Positions 1 through 4,835 of a stretch of 7,181 bases of DNA are shown one piece after another. Positions within the stretch are counted from its first letter, which is position 1, and each line of letters opens with the position of its first letter. The stretch comes from Clostridia bacterium (lineage in GTDB: Bacteria; Bacillota_A; Clostridia; Oscillospirales; CAG-272): contig JAFTHF010000323.1 in NCBI GenBank assembly GCA_017457545.1, positions 1-7,181 of the forward strand. Reading direction: 5' to 3'. Position numbers and translations under genes: made by a program. The notes under the pieces were generated by a model, which searched no databases, was not told the DNA's origin, and saw only the letters and a list, made by a program, of their open reading frames with translations.

Positions 1-455
1 AGTTTAAAAATGCTGATGAATTTTTCGGGCGAACAGTAGATGAATATAAAAAATGGCTTCTTGACAATACAAGAGAGCAATTGGATTTTGTAATATTGGA
101 CTTGATTCGTCTTTCTCAAAGCCAAATTGTGCTATGTGACTGTCATTTGACTGTAGAAGAAGCAGACAAGCTTACCGAAGCTTCTCGAATAGTTTTCTTA
201 ATAAAGGATCCCTCAAATTTGGTTGATGATTACTGTAATCGTTCCGATCATCAAGGATTTAGTGATTTTATTCATAGCGCAACCGATTTCGAAAAGGCAA
301 AGGAAACTTGCAATGCAACCTTAAATAGCATTAACGAGAAAAGATGTGCTGATATAAAAAACAGCAATTACTATTGGATTGAAAGAACTGCAAACAGCAC
401 AGTACAAGAAACCTTGAAAAAGGTGGAGCATCACTTTGGATTTGTAAAGGAATGA
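1..455 (+). CDS. Partial uncharacterised protein, possibly C-terminal part of a small P-loop kinase-like protein
   Basis: The gene enters from beyond the left edge. The first whole codon is at position 3 and the frame is open to the TGA at 453-455, giving about 150 visible residues. The TTG at 81 is unlikely to be the start: it has no ribosome binding site and the coding frame continues upstream of it. The visible part has alternating hydrophobic strands and charged helices, with stretches such as QIVLCDCHL and RIVFLIKDPSNLV, and a helical end near LKKVEHHFGF. This general pattern recalls the second half of small nucleoside- or shikimate-kinase-like P-loop proteins, where a strand precedes a phosphate-binding loop. 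The diagnostic Walker A would lie outside the window, so the function is inference only. It is followed 10 bp later by a cysteine-containing small protein and appears co-transcribed with it. Confidence 0.7.
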   Translation, partial: FKNADEFFGRTVDEYKKWLLDNTREQLDFVILDLIRLSQSQIVLCDCHLTVEEADKLTEASRIVFLIKDPSNLVDDYCNRSDHQGFSDFIHSATDFEKAKETCNATLNSINEKRCADIKNSNYYWIERTANSTVQETLKKVEHHFGFVKE

Positions 456-465
456 GGTACATATA

Positions 466-717
466 ATGAACGATAAAATCAAAAAAATTATTGGAGCCAA
501 TATGGATATTGACTTTAGTAATCTTAATTTTGGAAACTCCACTTGTCCTTGGAATATAGCAGAAAACACTAATGAGCATAAGTGTGCAGTAAAGGATACC
601 TCTATATGCAAATATTTTTGTGGCATTCAGTATTTGGATAGTGTGCTTTGCAGTTATCCACACGAAAATCTTACTGTACTTACACGTGATGAGATTGATA
701 GGGATATGAAAGGATAA
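466..717 (+). CDS. Small cysteine-containing protein of unknown function (83 aa)
   Basis: The start is ATG at 466, with a GAGG ribosome binding site at 454-457 that overlaps the previous stop. I do not recognise a named family. The protein is soluble-looking, with no signal peptide or membrane segment. A short N-terminal helix (MNDKIKKIIG) is followed by a region with five cysteines at about residues 27, 40, 48, 52 and 62, in the contexts STCPWN, HKCAV, SICKYFCGI and LCSYP. The spacing could bind a metal or an Fe-S cluster, but no known motif matches exactly. It sits 10 bp after the partial gene and 4 bp before the TIGR04076 gene, so the three are almost certainly one transcript. Tight packing and ordinary codon use support a real gene. 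The function is unknown. Confidence 0.8.
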   Translation: MNDKIKKIIGANMDIDFSNLNFGNSTCPWNIAENTNEHKCAVKDTSICKYFCGIQYLDSVLCSYPHENLTVLTRDEIDRDMKG

Positions 718-721
718 AATT

Positions 722-1054
722 ATGAAAAAATGGGTTACAGAAGAATGGCAGTTTGAATTGACAGCTATTGAAGGTAAAGCAGCTCATTGCAGACTTGGTA
801 TAGAAAAGGGCGACAAATTTGTTTTCTCCTACGAATGTCCTGCCGGAATTTGTCCAAGAGTAATGTCTGAATTATTTACTTGGTGTGAGGTTATCCGTTG
901 CGGTGGCGATTTTACATATAGAGGATTGAAGGACAAATATGAAATGGATTTACCCTGTCCTTGCAGAAGCATTAAATTTCACTTAAAAGCCATTCCGATA
1001 AACAGAGATGAGAACGGAAATCCGTTGCCAAACAATCCAAGACCTGAGGAATAA
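722..1054 (+). CDS. TIGR04076 family protein (110 aa)
   Basis: The start is ATG at 722 with an AAAGGA ribosome binding site at 709-714, inside the end of the preceding gene. The central segment, residues 38-63, has the layout I associate with TIGR04076 proteins: a short beta N-terminus, an ECPAGICP stretch, a helix (VMSELFTWCEVI), then CGGDF. The C-terminal part has CPC at about 79-81 followed by a beta strand (IKFHLKAI). Seven cysteines lie at about residues 23, 39, 44, 55, 60, 79 and 81, which suggests metal or Fe-S binding or redox chemistry. No biochemical role is established for the family to my knowledge. The length is near the family's usual roughly 90-110 residues. The last 15 residues are polar and Pro/Asn-rich, probably a disordered tail. 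It is the third gene of the small-gene operon. Confidence 0.85.
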   Translation: MKKWVTEEWQFELTAIEGKAAHCRLGIEKGDKFVFSYECPAGICPRVMSELFTWCEVIRCGGDFTYRGLKDKYEMDLPCPCRSIKFHLKAIPINRDENGNPLPNNPRPEE

Positions 1055-1060
1055 TTCCAA

Positions 1061-1068
1061 AAGGAGAT
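1061..1068 (+). promoter_or_regulatory. Ribosome binding site of the truncated GrpB-type gene
   Basis: AAGGAGAT lies 6 bases before the ATG at 1075. It is as strong as the sites of the intact genes, so the short open frame that follows began life as a real gene and is not a chance ORF. Confidence 0.7.
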
Positions 1069-1074
1069 ACAATA

Positions 1075-1113
1075 ATGATTGGCTTAAAAAGAGGAACTGT
1101 TGAATTATGGTAA
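1075..1113 (+). pseudogene. GrpB/UPF0157-type gene remnant (12 codons)
   Basis: The frame ATG 1075 to TAA 1111-1113 encodes MIGLKRGTVELW. From memory this matches the usual N-terminus of GrpB family (UPF0157) nucleotidyltransferase-fold proteins, which begin MIGLKRGTVEL and normally run about 170-180 residues. The stop comes straight after this conserved start. I find no continuation of the family in any frame of the next 200 bases, where GrpB would show a histidine- and glutamate-rich region and a nucleotidyltransferase-like core. So the body of the gene has been deleted or replaced, leaving only the 5' end and its ribosome binding site. The rearrangement breakpoint lies at about 1108-1113, about 36 bases before the next promoter. 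The family identification rests on a short segment and is moderately secure. Confidence 0.6.
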
Positions 1114-1148
1114 GCATAATTTTCAGAGCAAATTCTTTGCTGTACTCC

Positions 1149-1177
1149 TTGACAATTTCAAATAAAACTGATATCCT
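1149..1177 (+). promoter_or_regulatory. Sigma-A promoter with extended -10, upstream of a candidate small RNA
   Basis: The -35 box TTGACA (1149-1154) is full consensus. A 17-base spacer separates it from TATCCT (1172-1177), which matches 4 of 6 consensus positions and is preceded by TGA, giving a TGN extended -10. The predicted start, about 7 bases downstream, is G1184, exactly the first base of the GGTAGTTGAT arm of an inverted repeat. No ribosome binding site and start codon follow, so it probably does not drive a protein gene. Confidence 0.6.
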
Positions 1178-1183
1178 GTATTT

Positions 1184-1263
1184 GGTAGTTGATTTCTTAT
1201 TTGTGGAGCCGCCGCTACGGTTTTGCCGAAAGTGCGTCCGCCCGGGATATCAACTACTTTTTA
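1184..1263 (+). ncRNA. Candidate small structured RNA of about 80 nt
   Basis: The arms GTAGTTGAT (1185-1193) and ATCAACTAC (1249-1257) are perfect 9-bp complements, extendable by a G-U pair at 1184/1258. TTTTT follows the 3' arm, so the closing stem could itself act as an intrinsic terminator. Inside is a GC-rich core at 1206-1246 in an otherwise AT-rich gap. It can fold into GGA-CGC (1206-1212, with G1209 bulged) paired with GCG-TCC (1234-1239), enclosing a CGG-TTTTG-CCG hairpin (1218-1228). A promoter at 1149-1177 predicts a start at the base of the outer stem. I do not recognise a known riboswitch or RNA family. No coding frame here has a ribosome binding site. It could instead be a fragment of an inserted element. 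The folding is by eye. Confidence 0.5.
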
Positions 1264-1280
1264 TGTTTTTAGATTGCATC

Positions 1281-1309
1281 AAAAAAGGACACCACTCGGT
1301 GTCCTTTTT
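1281..1309. terminator. Bidirectional intrinsic terminator between convergent units
   Basis: The stem is GGACACC (1287-1293) and GGTGTCC (1298-1304) with loop ACTC. It is flanked by AAAAAA on the left and TTTTT on the right, so both strands give a GC stem followed by a U-run. It lies 23 bases after the stop of the minus-strand DUF1667 gene, which it probably terminates. It also stops plus-strand transcripts, including the candidate small RNA. Confidence 0.9.
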
Positions 1310-1331
1310 ATTTATCCCTTAACAGCAAAGT

Positions 1332-1676
1332 TTATTCTTTGCATTGAGTTGCCACTACGGAGCTGCCAAAAAGGTCGGGGATTATTACATCTCCAACAAA
1401 GAGGGGGAGCTTTGCTACGGTTGAGTTTATTATTTCCATGGCCTCAAAAACCTTTTCCTTGGGAATCGGCTGACTTGTCTTAACGGAAACAAGCTCTCCA
1501 TTTTCGCAACGGACTGTAGTTGTTACCATTCTTTTAGGAGCAGTACATTCGTTTATTGCGTATTCCTTTCCTCTTGGACAAGTGTTACCAACAACGGACA
1601 AAACCTGATTTTCTTCTAATGTTACAATAAGGCTACAGCCCAGAGGACACGCTATACAGGTTAATTCTTTTTTCAT
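1332..1676 (-). CDS. DUF1667 protein, small cysteine-motif partner of flavin oxidoreductases
   Basis: The protein has 114 residues. The start is ATG at 1676, overlapping the upstream stop as ATGA, so it is translationally coupled. The N-terminus carries C7-x2-C10-x3-C14 (CIACPLGC) and then C33 in TCPRGKEYA and C44 in NECTAPKR. This resembles the four-cysteine [4Fe-4S] motif found at the start of molybdopterin oxidoreductases, and residues around TAPKRMVTTTV complete the family pattern. The C-terminal part (VFEAMEII..., then GDVIIPDLFGSSVVAT) fits the usual DUF1667 ending. Known context: DUF1667 proteins are encoded next to GlpA-like and NAD(P)/FAD oxidoreductase genes, often in glycerol catabolism clusters. 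I infer a small electron-transfer subunit. Cluster binding is not shown by sequence alone. A terminator at 1281-1309 closes the operon. Confidence 0.9.
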   Translation of the reverse strand: MKKELTCIACPLGCSLIVTLEENQVLSVVGNTCPRGKEYAINECTAPKRMVTTTVRCENGELVSVKTSQPIPKEKVFEAMEIINSTVAKLPLFVGDVIIPDLFGSSVVATQCKE

Positions 1677-2911
1677 TCTAATTCCTCCAGTTCAAGCCTT
1701 ATTTTAGATACTCCCTCAAGGATTTTGCTATCAAGCTTTAAAATTTCCATCTCTGAAGGCGCTATTCTTTGCTTTTTTCTTGACAGCGCCAGCTTATCAT
1801 CTGCATAAACATTTATTTTTACGTTTCTGTACAGATTTGATGTTCTGAAATACAGGGAGGTATCCTTTTTCTCAGTTAATACCTGAGGCACGGTGTAACG
1901 GATTTTTCCGTCGGTTGAAATAGGAATATTCACCGTTTTATTATTAATTCCCTTAATGTAATCGGCAGCGCCTTTACCTGCTATTTCTGCTTCCTCCGAC
2001 ACGTAGTCCACCAAATCATGAACGTGCAGCACGTTTCCACAGGAAAATACACCCTCGATACCTGTCTCTCTGTTCTGGTCAACCACGCTACCGTTTGTCA
2101 CAGGTGAAATCTCAACACCGATTCCCTTTGTCAGCTCATTTTCGGGAATTAAGCCACATGACAAAAGCAGAGTGTCACAGGAGATAAACTCATAGCTTTC
2201 CTTAATGGGCTTACGGTTTTTATCAACCTTAGCAATTGTAACTCCTGTCAGTCTTTCCTTTCCGTGAAGGGCTACAACCGTGTGAGACAGCCTTAAGGGA
2301 ATATTAAAATCGTTTAAGCATTGCTCAATATTTCTTGCAAGTCCGGAGGAATAGGGCATAAGCTCACATACTGCCTTGACCTTAGCGCCCTCAAGGGTCA
2401 TTCTTCGAGCCATAATAAGACCTATATCGCCTGAGCCGAGAATAACGACCTCCTTGCCCGGCATATATCCTTTCATATTGACAAGCTTCTGCGCTGTACC
2501 TGCGCTGTAAATACCGGCAGGACGAGTACCTGCAATATTTAAAGCGCCCTTTGCACGTTCACGGCAGCCCATGGCAAGAATAATGGCCTTTGCCTCTATT
2601 TCGAAAATTCCGTCCTCGCTGTTAGAGGCTATAATTTTTTTATTCTTTGTTATTTCAAGGACCATTGTATTAAGCTTAAAGCTTATTCCAAGCTCCTTAA
2701 CCTTTTTTTCGTATCTGTATGCATACTCCGGTCCTGTAAGCTCTTCCTTAAACTTATGAAGCCCGAAGCCATTATGTATACATTGACGAAGAATACCACC
2801 CAGCTTATCATCTCTTTCAAGAATAAGGATATCTCTTATTCCGTTTTCGTAGGCAGATATTGCGGAGCTCATCCCGGCAGGTCCACCACCTATAATCACA
2901 AGCTCTGTCAT
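1673..2911 (-). CDS. FAD- and NAD(P)-binding oxidoreductase, second subunit of a GlpA-like system
   Basis: The protein has 412 residues in a two-dinucleotide-fold layout. An FAD-binding GGGPAG lies at residues 8-13. The typical LGGILRQCIHNGFG stretch is at about 37-50, and AMGCRERAKGALNIAGTRPAGI at about 113-134 is characteristic of this family. A second Rossmann motif, GSGDIG, at 159-164 is for NAD(P)H. The flavin-site segment GVFSCGNVLHVHDLVDYVSEEA is at about 287-308. The last roughly 90 residues form a beta-rich tail with no clear motif. The start at 2911 overlaps the end of the GlpA-like gene by ATGA, and its own end overlaps DUF1667 in the same way. The predicted role is to pass electrons between the GlpA-like flavoprotein and NAD(P) or another carrier. 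The family includes subunits of glycerol-3-phosphate dehydrogenase-like and opine oxidase-like complexes. The exact substrate is not determined. Confidence 0.92.
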   Translation of the reverse strand: MTELVIIGGGPAGMSSAISAYENGIRDILILERDDKLGGILRQCIHNGFGLHKFKEELTGPEYAYRYEKKVKELGISFKLNTMVLEITKNKKIIASNSEDGIFEIEAKAIILAMGCRERAKGALNIAGTRPAGIYSAGTAQKLVNMKGYMPGKEVVILGSGDIGLIMARRMTLEGAKVKAVCELMPYSSGLARNIEQCLNDFNIPLRLSHTVVALHGKERLTGVTIAKVDKNRKPIKESYEFISCDTLLLSCGLIPENELTKGIGVEISPVTNGSVVDQNRETGIEGVFSCGNVLHVHDLVDYVSEEAEIAGKGAADYIKGINNKTVNIPISTDGKIRYTVPQVLTEKKDTSLYFRTSNLYRNVKINVYADDKLALSRKKQRIAPSEMEILKLDSKILEGVSKIRLELEELE

Positions 2912-4344
2912 CTTTTTTTCTCCTTTGTTTTACCCGTTACTACGTATGATTGTCCACCGAATTTTGTTATTTCCTCGTAGGGTAATTTAAGCTCCCTTGA
3001 AAGAAGCTCAATTATATAAGGACTGCAAAATCCACCTTGACATCTACCCATTTGAGAGCGTGTACGTCTTTTTACGCCGTCAAGGTCGGTTGCCCTTGGC
3101 TGAGTACGAATGGCATCAAGAATTTCGCCCTCGGTAACGTTCTCGCATCTGCAAATTATCTTTCCGTAGGAAGGGTTTTCCTTTATCATCTTATTTTTTT
3201 CTTCTATGCTTGCATCTCTGAATGCGTGCATAGATTTTCTTGTGGTGATGGGGTTTTCCTTTTTAACAAGAGGAAGACCGATTTCGCCTAAAAGGCTACA
3301 TACGTATTCAGCAATAGCAGGAGATGCGGAAAGTCCGGGGGACTCAATACCCGCAGCATTTACGTATCGGGGCTTGGGAGAGTTGATAATAAAATCTCCT
3401 GTGCTGCCTACGGAGCGAAGTCCGCAGAAGGACGTAATAGTTTTGTTTTTAGGAATACCGCAAACGCTTCTTTCGGCTATATCGTAGATAGAAGAGAAGA
3501 ATTCGCAGGAGGTTGACTTGTCGGACTTGTCCTCTATGTCAACAGCGGTTGGCCCTAAAAGAAGATTACCGTCAACTGTGGGAGAAACCAGTATACCCTT
3601 ACCCATTTTACTGGGGGTTACAAATATTGTATGTGACACAATATTTCCGCTTTCCTTATCCAAAAGAACATACTCACCACGGCGAGGATGCACGTTAAAT
3701 GAGGAATCTCCTACAAGACCGGCTATTTTATCAGAATATACACCTGCGCAATTTACTACGTATTTTGAGAGGATTTGCTCATTTTGTGATTTTATTACGT
3801 AGTAATCGCCCATGTCTTCTATTTCCGTCACCTCAAAGCTGCATTTAAGCTCTGCACCGTTATCCATAGCATTTCCTATGGCAGCTACAGCTAAATCGTA
3901 GGGGCAGATTATAGCGCCTGTTGGGGCATACAGAGCACAGGTAACATCCTTACCTATGTTAGGCTCGATTTTCAGAATCTCGTTTCTGTCAAGTAGCCTT
4001 AAGCCCTCAACACCGTTTGTTTTGCCACGGCTTAGCAGCTCCTTAAGAGTGGTTTCGTCTTCTTCATTAAAGCCTACTACAAGGGAGCCGTTGTTTATGT
4101 ATTTTACGCCTAAGTCCTTTGCAATCTGAGGCATCATTTTAGAGCCTTTTACATTCAGCTTAGCCTTTAATGTTCCTACCTTTGCGTCGAATCCCGCATG
4201 AACTATTGCAGAGTTTGCCTTTGTTGCGCCTGTGGCAACATCGTTTTCCTTTTCAATCAGGCATACGCTCAAATTATAGAAGGATAGCTCTCTTGCTATC
4301 ATACCGCCTATAACGCCTGCGCCAATTATTGCTATATCGTACAT
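2908..4344 (-). CDS. GlpA-like FAD-dependent oxidoreductase with C-terminal BFD-like [2Fe-2S] domain
   Basis: The protein has 478 residues. The start is ATG at 4344 with AGGAGAG (4348-4354) just before it. An N-terminal FAD fold with GAGVIGG is at about 8-14, followed by a DAO-type body. It includes the HPRRGEYVLLDK strand, GLRSVGSTGDF, and the flavin-closing segment GIESPGLSASPAIAEYV at about 332-348. The C-terminal BFD-like domain holds C398-x-C400 (CRCENVTEGEI) and C435-x4-C440 (RCQGGFCSP), the usual four-cysteine set for a [2Fe-2S] cluster. This is the architecture of the anaerobic glycerol-3-phosphate dehydrogenase GlpA group in Firmicutes and Thermotogae. The likely reaction is oxidation of glycerol-3-phosphate to dihydroxyacetone phosphate, though related proteins oxidise other 2-hydroxy compounds. 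No glycerol kinase or facilitator is in the window. It is first in a three-gene coupled operon. Confidence 0.92.
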   Translation of the reverse strand: MYDIAIIGAGVIGGMIARELSFYNLSVCLIEKENDVATGATKANSAIVHAGFDAKVGTLKAKLNVKGSKMMPQIAKDLGVKYINNGSLVVGFNEEDETTLKELLSRGKTNGVEGLRLLDRNEILKIEPNIGKDVTCALYAPTGAIICPYDLAVAAIGNAMDNGAELKCSFEVTEIEDMGDYYVIKSQNEQILSKYVVNCAGVYSDKIAGLVGDSSFNVHPRRGEYVLLDKESGNIVSHTIFVTPSKMGKGILVSPTVDGNLLLGPTAVDIEDKSDKSTSCEFFSSIYDIAERSVCGIPKNKTITSFCGLRSVGSTGDFIINSPKPRYVNAAGIESPGLSASPAIAEYVCSLLGEIGLPLVKKENPITTRKSMHAFRDASIEEKNKMIKENPSYGKIICRCENVTEGEILDAIRTQPRATDLDGVKRRTRSQMGRCQGGFCSPYIIELLSRELKLPYEEITKFGGQSYVVTGKTKEKKR

Positions 4345-4347
4345 AAT

Positions 4348-4354
4348 CTCTCCT
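4348..4354 (-). promoter_or_regulatory. Ribosome binding site of the GlpA-like gene
   Basis: Read on the minus strand this is AGGAGAG, placed to start translation at the ATG at 4344. It is the only independent strong site in the three-gene operon. The two later genes start inside ATGA overlaps. Confidence 0.75.
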
Positions 4355-4374
4355 AAAAATAGTTTTTCACTACA

Positions 4375-4403
4375 ATTTTACCACAAATCAGCAAAGAAAA
4401 CAA
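4375..4403 (-). promoter_or_regulatory. Sigma-A promoter of the oxidoreductase operon
   Basis: On the minus strand, TTGTTT (4398-4403) and TAAAAT (4375-4380) are separated by exactly 17 bases. The -10 box is preceded by TGTGG. The predicted leader is about 25-30 bases long, with no room for a riboswitch. The promoter begins 3 bases beyond the end of the collagen-like remnant. Confidence 0.6.
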
Positions 4404-4406
4404 GAG

Positions 4407-4599
4407 CTACATTGACTTTGCCCGGTGATACTTAAGCATCAGGGCATAAAAGTCGGCATAGCTTAGTACACCTCCGGGTATTCCCTGAGGACCCTCCGGA
4501 CCGGGAGGGCAGACTACACACGGATTTCTATCATTCGTTTTAACAGTTATTACAATGGCGATCGTTGGTACTTCGCATAAATGGATTTTGTCTACTCAT
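4407..4599 (-). pseudogene. Remnant of a collagen-like (BclA/exosporium-type) surface protein gene
   Basis: From ATG 4599 (ribosome binding site AGGAGG, 4605-4610) the frame gives MSRQNPFMRSTNDRHCNNC and stops at 4540-4542. The next frame, open to the TAG at 4407-4409, encodes KTNDRNPCVVC, then the collagen-type Gly-X-Y repeats PPGPEGPQGIPG, then GVLSYADFYALM. From memory that last motif begins the C-terminal trimerisation domain of many clostridial BclA-like proteins, where it is usually followed by PPDNAAT. Removing one T in the TGTT around 4539-4541 would join the two frames into a continuous cysteine-rich N-terminus. After ALM only nine unrelated residues remain, so nearly all of the C-terminal domain is missing. 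Both a frameshift and a truncation are visible. Intact relatives are typically several hundred residues. A short functional product is unlikely but not excluded. Confidence 0.7.
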
Positions 4600-4604
4600 A
4601 AAAA

Positions 4605-4610
4605 CCTCCT
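4605..4610 (-). promoter_or_regulatory. Ribosome binding site of the collagen-like remnant
   Basis: AGGAGG on the minus strand, five bases before the ATG at 4599. It is intact although the gene is broken, which suggests the decay is recent. Confidence 0.65.
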
Positions 4611-4637
4611 ATAAAAATTTTGGTGAAGCACCACAAT

Positions 4638-4667
4638 ATTATACGTTTATTATTTTCGAGTTGTTAT
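4638..4667 (-). promoter_or_regulatory. Probable promoter of the collagen-like remnant
   Basis: The minus strand has a full-consensus TATAAT (4638-4643) and, 18 bases upstream, ATAACA (4662-4667), which matches 4 of 6 -35 positions. A small TGGTG/CACCA hairpin (4621-4633) lies in the resulting leader. I see no terminator between this promoter and the oxidoreductase operon, so it may also transcribe that operon. Confidence 0.4.
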
Positions 4668-4673
4668 CGCCCT

Positions 4674-4685
4674 AAGATATATCTT
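4674..4685. repeat. 12-bp perfect palindrome AAGATATATCTT
   Basis: A perfect dyad in the divergent gap between the collagen remnant and the Nudix operon. It could be an operator, but its distance from both promoters and its AT-rich makeup make chance plausible. The rest of the gap at about 4686-4773 shows nothing I can support. Confidence 0.2.
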
Positions 4686-4773
4686 GAATACACGCTTCGC
4701 AGGTGTTTGAAATAGTTTAATAGAAATGTAATTAAAATTCGGTTATTCTTCACTCATCTTATAACACATTAAA

Positions 4774-4802
4774 TTGACAGAATCATTTGAATATGATATA
4801 AT
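4774..4802 (+). promoter_or_regulatory. Full-consensus sigma-A promoter of the Nudix operon
   Basis: TTGACA (4774-4779), a 17-base spacer, then TATAAT (4797-4802) with a preceding TGA, making an extended -10. Both boxes match the consensus at every position with ideal spacing, which predicts strong constitutive transcription starting near 4809. No clear operator overlaps it. Confidence 0.9.
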
Positions 4803-4835
4803 TATTCAAGCATTATATCAGGGGAGGTGTGCATA

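Noticed and set aside
81..83. TTG as the start of the first gene
   Set aside because: The same frame is open back to the window edge with protein-like content, and no ribosome binding site precedes the TTG.
1126..1260. Minus-strand open stretch with VVDIPGGRTFGKTVAAA, vaguely like the DUF1667 C-terminus
   Set aside because: It has no start codon or ribosome binding site. The resemblance is limited to a few small residues, and the stretch is better explained as the antisense of the structured RNA candidate.
1107..1322. Plus-strand 71-aa open frame
   Set aside because: It starts inside the GrpB remnant, reads through the candidate RNA and the terminator hairpin, has no ribosome binding site, and resembles no family.
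4501..4540. CCGGGAGGG/CCCTCC GC-rich stretch as a terminator or regulatory hairpin
   Set aside because: It encodes the Gly-X-Y collagen repeats of the remnant, which explains the GC-rich proline/glycine codons. No U-run follows it.
4827..4835. GTG start giving three extra residues on the APH-Nudix protein
   Set aside because: This GTG overlaps the GGGGAGG ribosome binding site, which is ideally spaced for the ATG at 4836.
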